From Streptomyces sporangiiformans (GTDB lineage: Bacteria; Actinomycetota; Actinomycetes; Streptomycetales; Streptomycetaceae): 64,000 bases of DNA. How positions within the stretch are numbered: position 1 is the stretch's first letter; every line of letters begins with the position of its first letter. Positions 1 to 6,920 of the stretch are shown in pieces. The stretch lies in contig NZ_VCHX02000078.1 in assembly GCF_005768555.2 (NCBI RefSeq), positions 12,755 to 76,754 on the forward strand, given 5' to 3'. The position numbers were made by a program, and so were the translations under genes. Under the pieces are notes generated by a model that was not told the origin of the DNA, searched no databases, and worked only from the letters and a program-made list of their open reading frames with translations.

Positions 1-549
1 GACGACGACCGCCTCGGCGAGCAGTTCCAGGCACTGCCGGTCGTCGGCGTCGAAGCCGCCGGGGCTGTCGCTCACGGCGAGCAGGCATCCGCCACCACCC
101 TGATCCGCGGGCAGCGCCACGGCGGCCAGCGAGAAGTCCCCCGCGGGTGTGCGCTGGACGCCGGGGGGATCAGGGATGCCGGGGGGATCGGGGACCCCGG
201 AGTTTTCGCCGATACCTGGAGCCCCGGGATTCATGGCGAGCTCCTCGGGGCTGAGCCACAGCGGCTGTCCGCGGCGATACGCGTCCACCGCGGGCGAGCC
301 GTCGGAGAGGGCGTAACTGTCCCGCAGCCCGTACAGGGCCCACGGCACGCCCGCGGACTCGACCAGACTCAGCTGTTCGTCCTCCCCCGGCGCATACACG
401 GCGGCGACCGACGCGCGGCCGAAGACGAGGGCCAGCTCGATCACGCTCCGCAATCGCTCGCGGGAGCCCGGATCCGCGGAGAGTGCCTTGAGGGCAAGTT
501 CGGCACGCAGTGTTCTCGTTCTGCGTCCCGCAACGCCCTCAGTTACCAC
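1..549 (-). CDS. GAF-domain signalling protein, C-terminus off the window
   Basis: Partial gene: about 183 N-terminal codons lie in the window and the 3' end runs off the left edge. I read it from a GTG at 549-547; the frame is open further upstream and no clear Shine-Dalgarno fixes the start, so the exact N-terminus is uncertain. The translation (MVTEGVAGRRTRTLRAELA, later ERLRSVIELALVFGRASVAA) has the leader helix and beta-strand pattern of a GAF domain such as those fused to SpoIIE phosphatases in Streptomyces. Around residues 100-120 there is a Pro/Gly-rich insertion (PGAPGIGENSGVPDPPGIP) that looks like a loop expansion. It is divergent from the next gene, itself a GAF/PAS/SpoIIE protein, so the pair may be related in function. 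That the missing part is a PP2C phosphatase is inference. Confidence 0.6.
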   Translation of the reverse strand, partial: MVTEGVAGRRTRTLRAELALKALSADPGSRERLRSVIELALVFGRASVAAVYAPGEDEQLSLVESAGVPWALYGLRDSYALSDGSPAVDAYRRGQPLWLSPEELAMNPGAPGIGENSGVPDPPGIPDPPGVQRTPAGDFSLAAVALPADQGGGGCLLAVSDSPGGFDADDRQCLELLAEAVVV

Positions 550-683
550 GTCCGCAATTACAGCGCGTCGTGGACGCTCGCGCAGCCCCTGTGACGGTTC
601 CCGCTCGCCGTGCGGGAACCGTGCGCACGAGAGAGCCTTGATTCCGGTACTCCTACGCACGTCCGTGGGAGGAGGTGGTCGGC

Positions 684-2813
684 GTGCCTGAGTGGCAGGA
701 GCCGGACAACGTCCCGGCGACGGTCGGCCGACCACTGCTGTCCCTGACGCTTGCCGCGATCATGGACGACGTCCACGCCCACTCCGGCGCGGTCTATCTG
801 CTGGCGCCGGGGGAACAGGTCCTGGAGATGGCGGTGATGGCGGGGCTGCCGAGGGCCTTCGCCGCGCCCTGGGAGCGAGTGGGGCTCAGCGCCCCGGTCC
901 CGGTGGCGAAGGCGGTGCGCGAACGCCGGCTCGTCTGGGTCGCCGGCGAGGAGGACATGGCCCGCGACTATCCGCGGATCGCCGTGGTCCTGCCGTATCC
1001 CTTCGCGCTGGCCGCGCTGCCGGTGGCCACCGAGCGGGCCGCGTACGGAGCGATCTTCGTGACCTGGCCGGGCACGCGTCCGTCGGACCTGTCCGACCGC
1101 GAGCGGGACCACCTCAGCGCCGCCTGCGGCCGCCTCGCCCTGCGTCTGGAGCGGGCCGTCGAAGAGGGCTACCCGGTCCGCCCCGAGCCCGATCTGCTCG
1201 CCCCGGCGTCGGTGGCGACCGTGGCCGGGACGCTCGGCACGGTGGAGGCCGTACGCATGGTGGCCCGGCTGCCGTACGGGCTGTGCGCCCTCGATCTGCA
1301 CGGCCGGATCACCTTCGCCAACGCGGCGGCGGGCAAACTGCTCGGCCTGCCGGTCAGCGGCCTGCTGGGCACCCAGCTGTGGGCGTCCGTGCCGTGGCTC
1401 AACGACCCGGTCTACGAGGACCGCTACCGCGCCGCGCTGCTCAGCCAGCAGGTGACGTCGTTCGTGGCGCTGCGCCCGCCGGCCGACTGGCTGTCCTTCC
1501 GGCTCTATCCCACGACGAACGGGTTGAGTCTGCGGATCTCCCGGGCGCGCGCGGTCACCGGGGCCGGCCGCACGGAGCTGCCGCCCGGGGAGGGCGGTTC
1601 ACGTCTCGTGACCATCTCGCAGGTCCTGAACCTGGCCAGCGCGCTCACCGAGGCGGTGGGCGTCCAGGACGTGGTGGATCTGGTCGCGAGCGAGATCGCG
1701 CCCGCCGTCGGCAGCCAGGCGCTGGTCCTCCTCGGCACACAGGGCGGCCGGCTGCACGTACTCGGACATCGCGGCTACCCGGACCCACAGGCGGTGGAGC
1801 GGTTCGACGGGATGCCGCTCACCGCACAGACACCCGAGACCCATGCGCCCAACAGCGGCGTGCCCGCGTTCTTCGAATCCCGCAGACAGCTGGAGCGCGT
1901 CTATCCGGCCCGGCCGACCACCGCCGACGGCATGGCGGCCTGGGCGTACCTGCCGCTGGTCGCGTCCGGCCGGCCGGTGGGCACCTGTGTCCTCGCGTAC
2001 GCCGAACCGCACGCGTTCCCGGCGGACGAACGTGCCGTACTGACCAGTCTGAGCGGACTGATCGCGCAGGCGCTGGAGCGGGCCCGCCTGTACGACACGA
2101 AGCACCAGCTCGCGCACGGCCTGCAGGCCGCCCTGCTGCCGCACTCGCTGCCGTCGCTGCCCGGTATCGAGGCCGCCGCCCGCTATCTGCCCGCCACGCG
2201 GGGCATGGAGATCGGCGGGGACTTCTACGACCTGGTGCCGACGTTCGGCCAGGCCGCGGCCGTGATCGGTGACGTGCAGGGCCACAACGTCACGGCGGCC
2301 GGGCTCATGGGACAGATCCGCACCGCCGTACGCGCGTACACGACCGTCGGCCGGCCGCCGGAGGAGGTCATGCGCAGCACCAACCGGCTGCTGATCGACC
2401 TGGGCACCGACCTCTTCGCCAGCTGTATCTATCTGCTGCTGGATCCCGCGCACGGCCGGGCCGTGATGGCCCGTGCGGGGCATCCGCCGCCTCTGCTGCG
2501 CAAGCCCGACGGGCAGGTCCGGACGCTCGACCTCGCCGGAGGTCCGCTGCTCGGGATCGACGCGGCCGCCACGTACCCGACGACCGAGGTCGCGCTCGCC
2601 CCCGGGGCCGTACTCGCTCTCTATACCGACGGGTTGATCGAGTCCCCGGGTGTCGACATCGAGGACGCGCTGGCCGGGCTCTCCCGGCGGCTCGCCGAGA
2701 TCGGCGACCAGCCGTTGGACGAGCTGGCCGACAGTCTCGTACGGCACAGCGGGACGGAACGGGACCGGGTCGACGACGTGGCACTGCTGCTGCTGCGCGC
2801 GCGAACCGGCTGA
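684..2813 (+). CDS. GAF-PAS-GAF-SpoIIE protein phosphatase
   Basis: Cytosolic PPM/PP2C-type serine phosphatase with sensory input domains; members of this family dephosphorylate STAS anti-anti-sigma proteins and so steer sigma factors. Order: GAF-like residues 15-160, PAS about 195-290 (LPYGLCALDLHGRITFANAA), second GAF about 315-470, then SpoIIE about 490-705 with GGDFYD near residue 510, GDVQGHN near 529 and YTDGLIES near 646, which carry the metal-binding aspartates. There is no HATPase (anti-sigma kinase) domain, unlike the paralogue at 55363. GTG at 684 is chosen because GGGAGGAGG lies 8-9 bases upstream; an in-frame GTG at 675 sits inside that ribosome site. It stands alone, divergent from the GAF gene on the left and convergent with the protease gene on the right. 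Confidence 0.88.
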   Translation: MPEWQEPDNVPATVGRPLLSLTLAAIMDDVHAHSGAVYLLAPGEQVLEMAVMAGLPRAFAAPWERVGLSAPVPVAKAVRERRLVWVAGEEDMARDYPRIAVVLPYPFALAALPVATERAAYGAIFVTWPGTRPSDLSDRERDHLSAACGRLALRLERAVEEGYPVRPEPDLLAPASVATVAGTLGTVEAVRMVARLPYGLCALDLHGRITFANAAAGKLLGLPVSGLLGTQLWASVPWLNDPVYEDRYRAALLSQQVTSFVALRPPADWLSFRLYPTTNGLSLRISRARAVTGAGRTELPPGEGGSRLVTISQVLNLASALTEAVGVQDVVDLVASEIAPAVGSQALVLLGTQGGRLHVLGHRGYPDPQAVERFDGMPLTAQTPETHAPNSGVPAFFESRRQLERVYPARPTTADGMAAWAYLPLVASGRPVGTCVLAYAEPHAFPADERAVLTSLSGLIAQALERARLYDTKHQLAHGLQAALLPHSLPSLPGIEAAARYLPATRGMEIGGDFYDLVPTFGQAAAVIGDVQGHNVTAAGLMGQIRTAVRAYTTVGRPPEEVMRSTNRLLIDLGTDLFASCIYLLLDPAHGRAVMARAGHPPPLLRKPDGQVRTLDLAGGPLLGIDAAATYPTTEVALAPGAVLALYTDGLIESPGVDIEDALAGLSRRLAEIGDQPLDELADSLVRHSGTERDRVDDVALLLLRARTG

Positions 2814-2829
2814 CCCGGGTCACACGCGC

Positions 2830-2869
2830 GGGGCGGCCCGGCCCTCCCGCCGGAGAGCCGGACCGCCCC
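2830..2869. terminator. bidirectional terminator hairpin
   Basis: Seventeen-base arms (2830-2846 and 2853-2869), complementary except for two mismatches, enclose a short loop between the convergent phosphatase and protease genes. There is no U-tract, as is usual for Streptomyces terminators. Confidence 0.6.
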
Positions 2870-2937
2870 ACCACAGCCGTCACGCGTGTACGTCGTACGG
2901 CCGAGTCAGCCGGATCAGCTGTTCAGGCCCAGCGGCC

Positions 2938-4158
2938 CTAGCCGTTGTTCGCGCCGTTGGCGTTGCCGTTGGCCGCGCCGTTGCCGTTGGCGGCGCCGCC
3001 GGCCTCTTCACCGGCACCGGCGCCACCGGCGCCACCGGCACCCGCGCCCCCTTCGCCGATCGTCGCGCCGACCGCCTCCAGCGCGGTGGTGACCGGCTGG
3101 AAGAAGGTCTCGCCGCCGACGGTGCAGTCGCCACTGCCACCGGAGGTCAGGCCGATCGCGCTGTTCTCGTTGAACAGCGAGCCGCCGCTGTCGCCCGGCT
3201 CGGCGCAGACGTCGGTCTGGATCAGACCGCTGACCGAGCCTTCCGCGTAGTTCACGGTGGCGTTGAGGGCGGTGACCGTGCCGGAGTCCTGGCCGGTGGT
3301 GCTGCCCATGCGGGTGACCGGCATGCCGACCTCGGCCTCCGCGGCCTGCGCGATGTCGACCGTCTCGCCGCCGAGGTTCACGGTGCTGGGCGCCTCGGTC
3401 GCCGGGTCGTCGTACTTGACGAGCGCGAAGTCGCCCTCACCGGGGAACGTGGCCGTGTCCGCGTCGGTCGTGCCGATGGCCGCGCCACCCTCCTCCTCCG
3501 ACCACTCGGCCGCCGCGACACCACAGTGACCCGCGGTCAGGAATGCGGGCTCGCCCGCGGAGTCGGTGACGTTGAAGCCGAGCGAGCAGCGTGACCCGCC
3601 GCCGAAGATGGCGTCGCCGCCCGCGGCGAACGTCTTGAACGTACCTTCGGACCTCTTGACCTCCGCCATGCCCCCGAGTGACTTGACGGTCGACTCCACC
3701 TGGTCCCAGCTCTCGCCCTTGACGGAGCTGTCGGCGGTGACCTGGATCTTGTTGGTCTTGGGGTCCATGGCCCAGGACGTGCCGGGGACGCTGGCCTTGG
3801 TCTTCAAGGTCTGCTCGGCAGCCTTGAGTTCGGACATGCTGTTGTCCACCTGGCGTACGACCGCACCGGCCTGCTCGCCCAGGATGATGTTGTTGTTGTC
3901 GCCAATGACGTTGATGACGAGGTTCTGCTCGTCGGAGTCGTACCACGACCCGGCGAACGCGTCACCCAGTTGCTCGGCCAGTTGCGCCGACAGGGCCTGC
4001 GCAGCCGCGGCCTTGACCGTCTTCGGTTCGGCGCTTTCCGATGAGGACTCGGTCTGCGACGCCATAGCGTTGGGGAGTATGAGTGCCGCCGCTCCGAGCG
4101 CCGCCACGCTGCCCGCTGCTATTACGGCCTTGCGCTTCGGTGTTCGCTTGTGACTCAA
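2938..4158 (-). CDS. Secreted S1-family serine protease with prodomain
   Basis: Exported chymotrypsin-fold protease of the streptogrisin/alpha-lytic type. Seen: a basic N-terminus and hydrophobic segment (residues 1-34) as signal peptide, a propeptide of about 145 residues containing an alpha-lytic-protease-type prodomain, and a catalytic domain starting near residue 181 (GDAIFGGGSRCSLGF). The triad is His211 (TAGHCG), Asp243 (EGDFALV) and Ser324 (GDSGGS), so it should be active. The last 40 residues are a Gly/Ala/Asn-only tail (GNGAANGNANGANNG), not part of the fold and possibly a cell-wall or matrix linker. Start: TTG at 4158 with AGGAGG 8 bases upstream; no better start is in frame. It is monocistronic. 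The window also carries a subtilisin-inhibitor-like gene at 44201, but its Arg P1 suits trypsin-like enzymes, so it is not an obvious partner. Confidence 0.9.
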   Translation of the reverse strand: MSHKRTPKRKAVIAAGSVAALGAAALILPNAMASQTESSSESAEPKTVKAAAAQALSAQLAEQLGDAFAGSWYDSDEQNLVINVIGDNNNIILGEQAGAVVRQVDNSMSELKAAEQTLKTKASVPGTSWAMDPKTNKIQVTADSSVKGESWDQVESTVKSLGGMAEVKRSEGTFKTFAAGGDAIFGGGSRCSLGFNVTDSAGEPAFLTAGHCGVAAAEWSEEEGGAAIGTTDADTATFPGEGDFALVKYDDPATEAPSTVNLGGETVDIAQAAEAEVGMPVTRMGSTTGQDSGTVTALNATVNYAEGSVSGLIQTDVCAEPGDSGGSLFNENSAIGLTSGGSGDCTVGGETFFQPVTTALEAVGATIGEGGAGAGGAGGAGAGEEAGGAANGNGAANGNANGANNG

Positions 4159-4587
4159 CTTCTTGACCTCCTGGGGACGGGGTCCGAACTGCCGGGGCGG
4201 CAGTTGGTGGCGGCGCCTGGATGGCTGTAGGTACGGATGTTGTGCGTGTGGTGTTCAACGTGTTTTCCCAACTCTCTTTGCAAAACTGCGCATCGCCCGT
4301 TGCCGAGGCCTTGCCGTCGACGACGGTGAACAAGAGCCGGCATCGGCTGACCAGCACCGATGCACCCAAGATCCTCGCGGACGGACTCCCCCCTGGGTGG
4401 CGCCCCAACTCGGCGTAGTCCTCGTGAAGTTGAGTGACCACCAGCAGGTGATGCGACTGCTCACCAGGCCAAAGGGTCCGCTATTGGATCTCTATGCCCG
4501 ATCGGCCTACCTTCGAGAGCGTCGGCGCGGCGGCGCACCGTTTGCGAACGCCGTCGCGCGAATCCCCCAACTCTCGGAGCATGTGAC
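4159..4587. promoter_or_regulatory. Divergent intergenic region (protease / DJ-1 gene)
   Basis: A 429-base gap between divergent genes that must hold both promoters. I see the AGGAGG of the protease at its left edge and CGGAGC of the DJ-1 gene at its right edge. Small open frames here have no ribosome site or codon bias. No confident operator or -10/-35 pair was identified. Confidence 0.5.
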
Positions 4588-5283
4588 ATGTCGAAGATCC
4601 TGTTCGTACTGACCGGCGTCGACTTCTGGACGCTGGCCGACGGCACCAAGCACCCGACCGGCTTCTGGGCCGAGGAGGCCGTCGCCCCGTACGAGGCGTT
4701 CAAGGCCGCCGGGCACGAGGTCGTCGTAGCCACCCCGGGCGGTGTGACGCCGACCGTTGACCGCGGCAGCCTGGCCGCCGAGGTCAACGGCGGCCAGGAG
4801 GGAGCCGACAAGATCGCCGACGCCCTCGCCTCGTTCGCCGAGCTGAGCAGCCCCATCCGCCTCGAAGGCGTGGACCCTGACGGCTACGCCGCCGTCTTCT
4901 ACCCCGGCGGCCACGGCCCGATGGAGGACCTGGCGGTCAACGCCGACTCCGGCAGGCTGCTCACCCGGGCACTGGAGTCGGGCAAGCCGCTCGGCGTGGT
5001 CTGCCACGGCCCGGCCGCGCTGCTCGCCGCCACGAAGGAGGACGGCACCAACCCGTTCGCGGCCTATCGCCTGACCGGGTTCACGAATGCGGAGGAGACC
5101 CAGGCCGGCCTCGCCGGCAAGGCCAGGTGGCTGCTCCAGGACCGACTGGTGGAGATCGGCGCCGACTTCCAGGAGGGCGAGCCGTGGGCCCCGCACGTGG
5201 TCGTCGACCGCAATCTCGTCACCGGGCAGAACCCCGCCTCCTCCGCCCCGCTCGCCACCCAGCTCCTCAAGAAGCTGGACTGA
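4588..5283 (+). CDS. DJ-1/PfpI (class I glutamine amidotransferase-like) protein
   Basis: A 231-residue cytosolic protein of the DJ-1/PfpI superfamily, Hsp31-like branch. Members act as glyoxalase III, protein or nucleotide deglycase, or chaperone, detoxifying methylglyoxal without a cofactor. Seen: N-terminal strand MSKILFVLTGVD, an acidic WAEE motif at residues 27-30 that supplies the carboxylate, the nucleophile elbow VVCHGPAA with Cys139-His140, and a C-terminal VVVDRNLVTGQNPAS strand typical of the Hsp31 clade. Length fits the single-domain form. ATG at 4588 has GGAG 8 bases upstream. It is monocistronic, followed by a strong hairpin. The physiological substrate cannot be told from sequence; an amidotransferase role is unlikely because there is no synthetase partner. 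Confidence 0.85.
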   Translation: MSKILFVLTGVDFWTLADGTKHPTGFWAEEAVAPYEAFKAAGHEVVVATPGGVTPTVDRGSLAAEVNGGQEGADKIADALASFAELSSPIRLEGVDPDGYAAVFYPGGHGPMEDLAVNADSGRLLTRALESGKPLGVVCHGPAALLAATKEDGTNPFAAYRLTGFTNAEETQAGLAGKARWLLQDRLVEIGADFQEGEPWAPHVVVDRNLVTGQNPASSAPLATQLLKKLD

Positions 5284-5764
5284 CCCTGCCTGTGGCGGAG
5301 GCCACCCCTCGCACTCCGCCACCGCCCGGTAACAGCCCGTCCGTCAAAGCGAGCTGAATCCCGACTTCAGGAAATCTGCACATCGAATACGCAGCCAAGT
5401 CACGGCACGCGACGAATCCACACAGCGGATCGTCGCGTGCCGCGCCTTTGGAAGGGGAGTGTCCGATTCGGAATCAGCAGCCCGGCCCCGAAATGTGACG
5501 ACCCCCGGGACTCGTGTGAAGAACTCGCCCCCGAGCGGTGCCCACACCTGCACGGATGGGTCGCCTCGGGTCGCAAGTGCCCTGATCACGTGGGCGGTTG
5601 ATTGGATGCGCGCCACGACACCGTGCTTTGATCCTTTGCACCGCGGGGGTCACGTACGGTTCCCGGTTCCGGGAAACCGGACGCCTGCGTACGCGGCCCG
5701 ACCATCTGTCCCCAGAGGGGGCCGCTCCCCCCTTATGAATATCAATAGGAAGGGAAGTTCCATC
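5284..5764. promoter_or_regulatory. Leader region of the GG-peptide locus
   Basis: A 481-base gap. It holds the DJ-1 gene terminator (5403-5442), then about 320 bases that should contain the promoter and 5' leader of the precursor peptide. A short hairpin occurs near 5657-5680 (TTCCCGGTTCCGGGAA, flanked by GG/CC). The sequence just before the peptide (AATATCAATAGGAAGGG) is markedly AT-richer than its surroundings, as expected of an efficiently translated leader. A longer in-frame reading to 5459 lacks coding character. Confidence 0.45.
5403..5442 (+). terminator. Terminator hairpin after the DJ-1 gene
   Basis: Perfect 13-base arms CGGCACGCGACGA (5403-5415) and TCGTCGCGTGCCG (5430-5442) with a 14-base loop, 120 bases after the stop codon. 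Confidence 0.6.
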
Positions 5765-5980
5765 ATGAACTCCACCCCCCAGGTCGAGACCGTCGAGATC
5801 GCTGACGCGGACCTCGACAACGTCTCCGGTGGTCTGTCCGTCAACGCCGTGGACACCGTCACCAGCACGCTGGACGGCGTCGCCCCCGTTTCCAGCACCG
5901 TTGACACGGCCGTCGGCACCATCGAGGGTGCGACCGGCCTGAACACCGCCCCGGTCACCGGCCTGGTCGCCGGTCTCTGA
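5765..5980 (+). CDS. Double-glycine-leader precursor peptide (putative bacteriocin/RiPP-like)
   Basis: A 71-residue peptide. Residues 1-23 form a GG leader: counting back from Gly22-Gly23, hydrophobic residues sit at -4 (Val), -7 (Leu) and -12 (Ile), and the -5 to -13 stretch is acidic (EIADADLDN). This is the consensus cut by C39 peptidases. The 48-residue core starts LSVNAVDT and ends VTGLVAGL. It uses only L,S,V,N,A,D,T,G,P,I,E: no Cys, Lys, Arg, His or aromatic residue. It therefore cannot be a lanthipeptide or sactipeptide and would be acidic and hydrophobic. An imperfect internal repeat is visible (VDTVTSTLDGVA / VDTAVGTIEGAT). Start: ATG at 5765 after GGAAGGGAAG; an in-frame ATG at 5735 precedes that site and is less likely. 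It heads a locus of three NHLM-type export genes. Substrate status is inferred from leader and position; bioactivity is unknown. Confidence 0.8.
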   Translation: MNSTPQVETVEIADADLDNVSGGLSVNAVDTVTSTLDGVAPVSSTVDTAVGTIEGATGLNTAPVTGLVAGL

Positions 5981-5997
5981 GCGCATCAGCGTGCCTT

Positions 5998-6030
5998 GAG
6001 TCCCGGAACCGCTCCCCGGTTCCGGGACTC
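5998..6030 (+). terminator. Hairpin between precursor peptide and export genes
   Basis: A perfect 14-base stem: GAGTCCCGGAACCG (5998-6011) and CGGTTCCGGGACTC (6017-6030), 5-base loop, starting 17 bases after the peptide stop. Its position suggests partial termination or 3'-end stabilisation, giving excess peptide mRNA over transporter mRNA. That role is inferred. Confidence 0.65.
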
Positions 6031-6113
6031 TCGGATGCCGTAAACCAGTCGGCCGTACGGCAGTCGTTCACCCTGGCCGTACGTCATGTCGTTCGCAGGT
6101 GAGGGAAAGTCCC

Positions 6114-6920
6114 GTGCAGTTCCGCCAACAGGCCCTCGCCAAACTCCAGTCGCCCGAAGAGCTCGACCTTCCGGTGCGTTTCGCCCGCCCCCAGGGCTGG
6201 CTCGTGCTGTCCGTGACGGTCGTCGTCATGGCGGCCGCGTCCGTCTGGGCCGCGACGGGTTCCGTGGCATCCACGGTGAGCGCACCCGCCATCCTCACGC
6301 ACGGGCAGGGCAGTTACGTGCTGCAGAGCCCCGTCGCCGGCCAGGTCACGGCGGTCCTCGCCAAGCAGGGCCAGCGCCTCGCCGCCGACGCCCCCGTCCT
6401 CAAGGTCCGTACGGAGAAGGGCGAGACGGTCGTACGCACCGTCGCCGCCGGCCGGGTCACCGCCCTCGCCGCCACCATCGGCGCGATCATCAGCACCGGG
6501 GCGAACGTCGCCTCCGTGGAGAAGGTCGCCGACGCCGACGACCCGCTGTACGCGACGGTCTACGTGCCCGCCGAGAACGCCGCCACGATTCCCGAAGACG
6601 CGGCCGTGGACCTCACCGTGCAGTCGGCGCCCACGCAGCAGTACGGAGTGCTGCGCGGCCATGTGAAGTCGGTCGACCGGAGCGCGCAGACGCCACAGCA
6701 GATCACCGCCTACCTCGGTGACAGCCAGCTGGGCGAGCAGTTCACCAAGGACGGCAGGCCCGTGGCCGTTCTCGTCCGCCTGGACCGCTCGTCCGGCACG
6801 AAGTCGGGCTACAAGTGGTCGTCCGCCGATGGCCCGCCGTTCCGGCTCGACTCCATGACCATGGCCTCCGGATCGATCCGCCTGGCCGATCAGCGTCCGA
6901 TCGATTGGCTGCTCCCGTGA
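6114..6920 (+). CDS. NHLM-type bacteriocin secretion protein (HlyD-like membrane fusion subunit)
   Basis: Periplasmic-adaptor-type protein of 268 residues that should couple to the C39 ABC exporter encoded next. Seen: a short cytosolic start (QFRQQALAKLQSPEELD, the hallmark opening of NHLM secretion proteins), one membrane helix at about residues 30-50, then a biotinyl-lipoyl-like beta hairpin (QSPVAGQVTAVLAKQGQRLA) and a beta-barrel domain. It lacks the long coiled coil of Gram-negative HlyD, as expected with no outer membrane. GTG at 6114 is preferred because GAGGGA lies 7 bases upstream; an in-frame GTG at 6099 precedes that site. Its stop overlaps the start of the next gene (GTGA), so the two are translationally coupled. 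Confident of the family by N-terminus and operon context. Confidence 0.82.
   Translation: MQFRQQALAKLQSPEELDLPVRFARPQGWLVLSVTVVVMAAASVWAATGSVASTVSAPAILTHGQGSYVLQSPVAGQVTAVLAKQGQRLAADAPVLKVRTEKGETVVRTVAAGRVTALAATIGAIISTGANVASVEKVADADDPLYATVYVPAENAATIPEDAAVDLTVQSAPTQQYGVLRGHVKSVDRSAQTPQQITAYLGDSQLGEQFTKDGRPVAVLVRLDRSSGTKSGYKWSSADGPPFRLDSMTMASGSIRLADQRPIDWLLP

Noticed and set aside
4163..4612. Open frames of 149 and 65 codons in the protease/DJ-1 intergenic region
   Set aside because: They lack ribosome sites and coding bias, and the longer one overlaps the DJ-1 start out of frame.
5459..5764. 102-codon N-terminal extension of the precursor peptide
   Set aside because: The extension has no coding bias and the ribosome site directly before ATG 5765 marks the real start.
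5765..5980. Idea that the precursor peptide is a lanthipeptide or sactipeptide
   Set aside because: The core contains no cysteine and no modification enzyme is encoded nearby.
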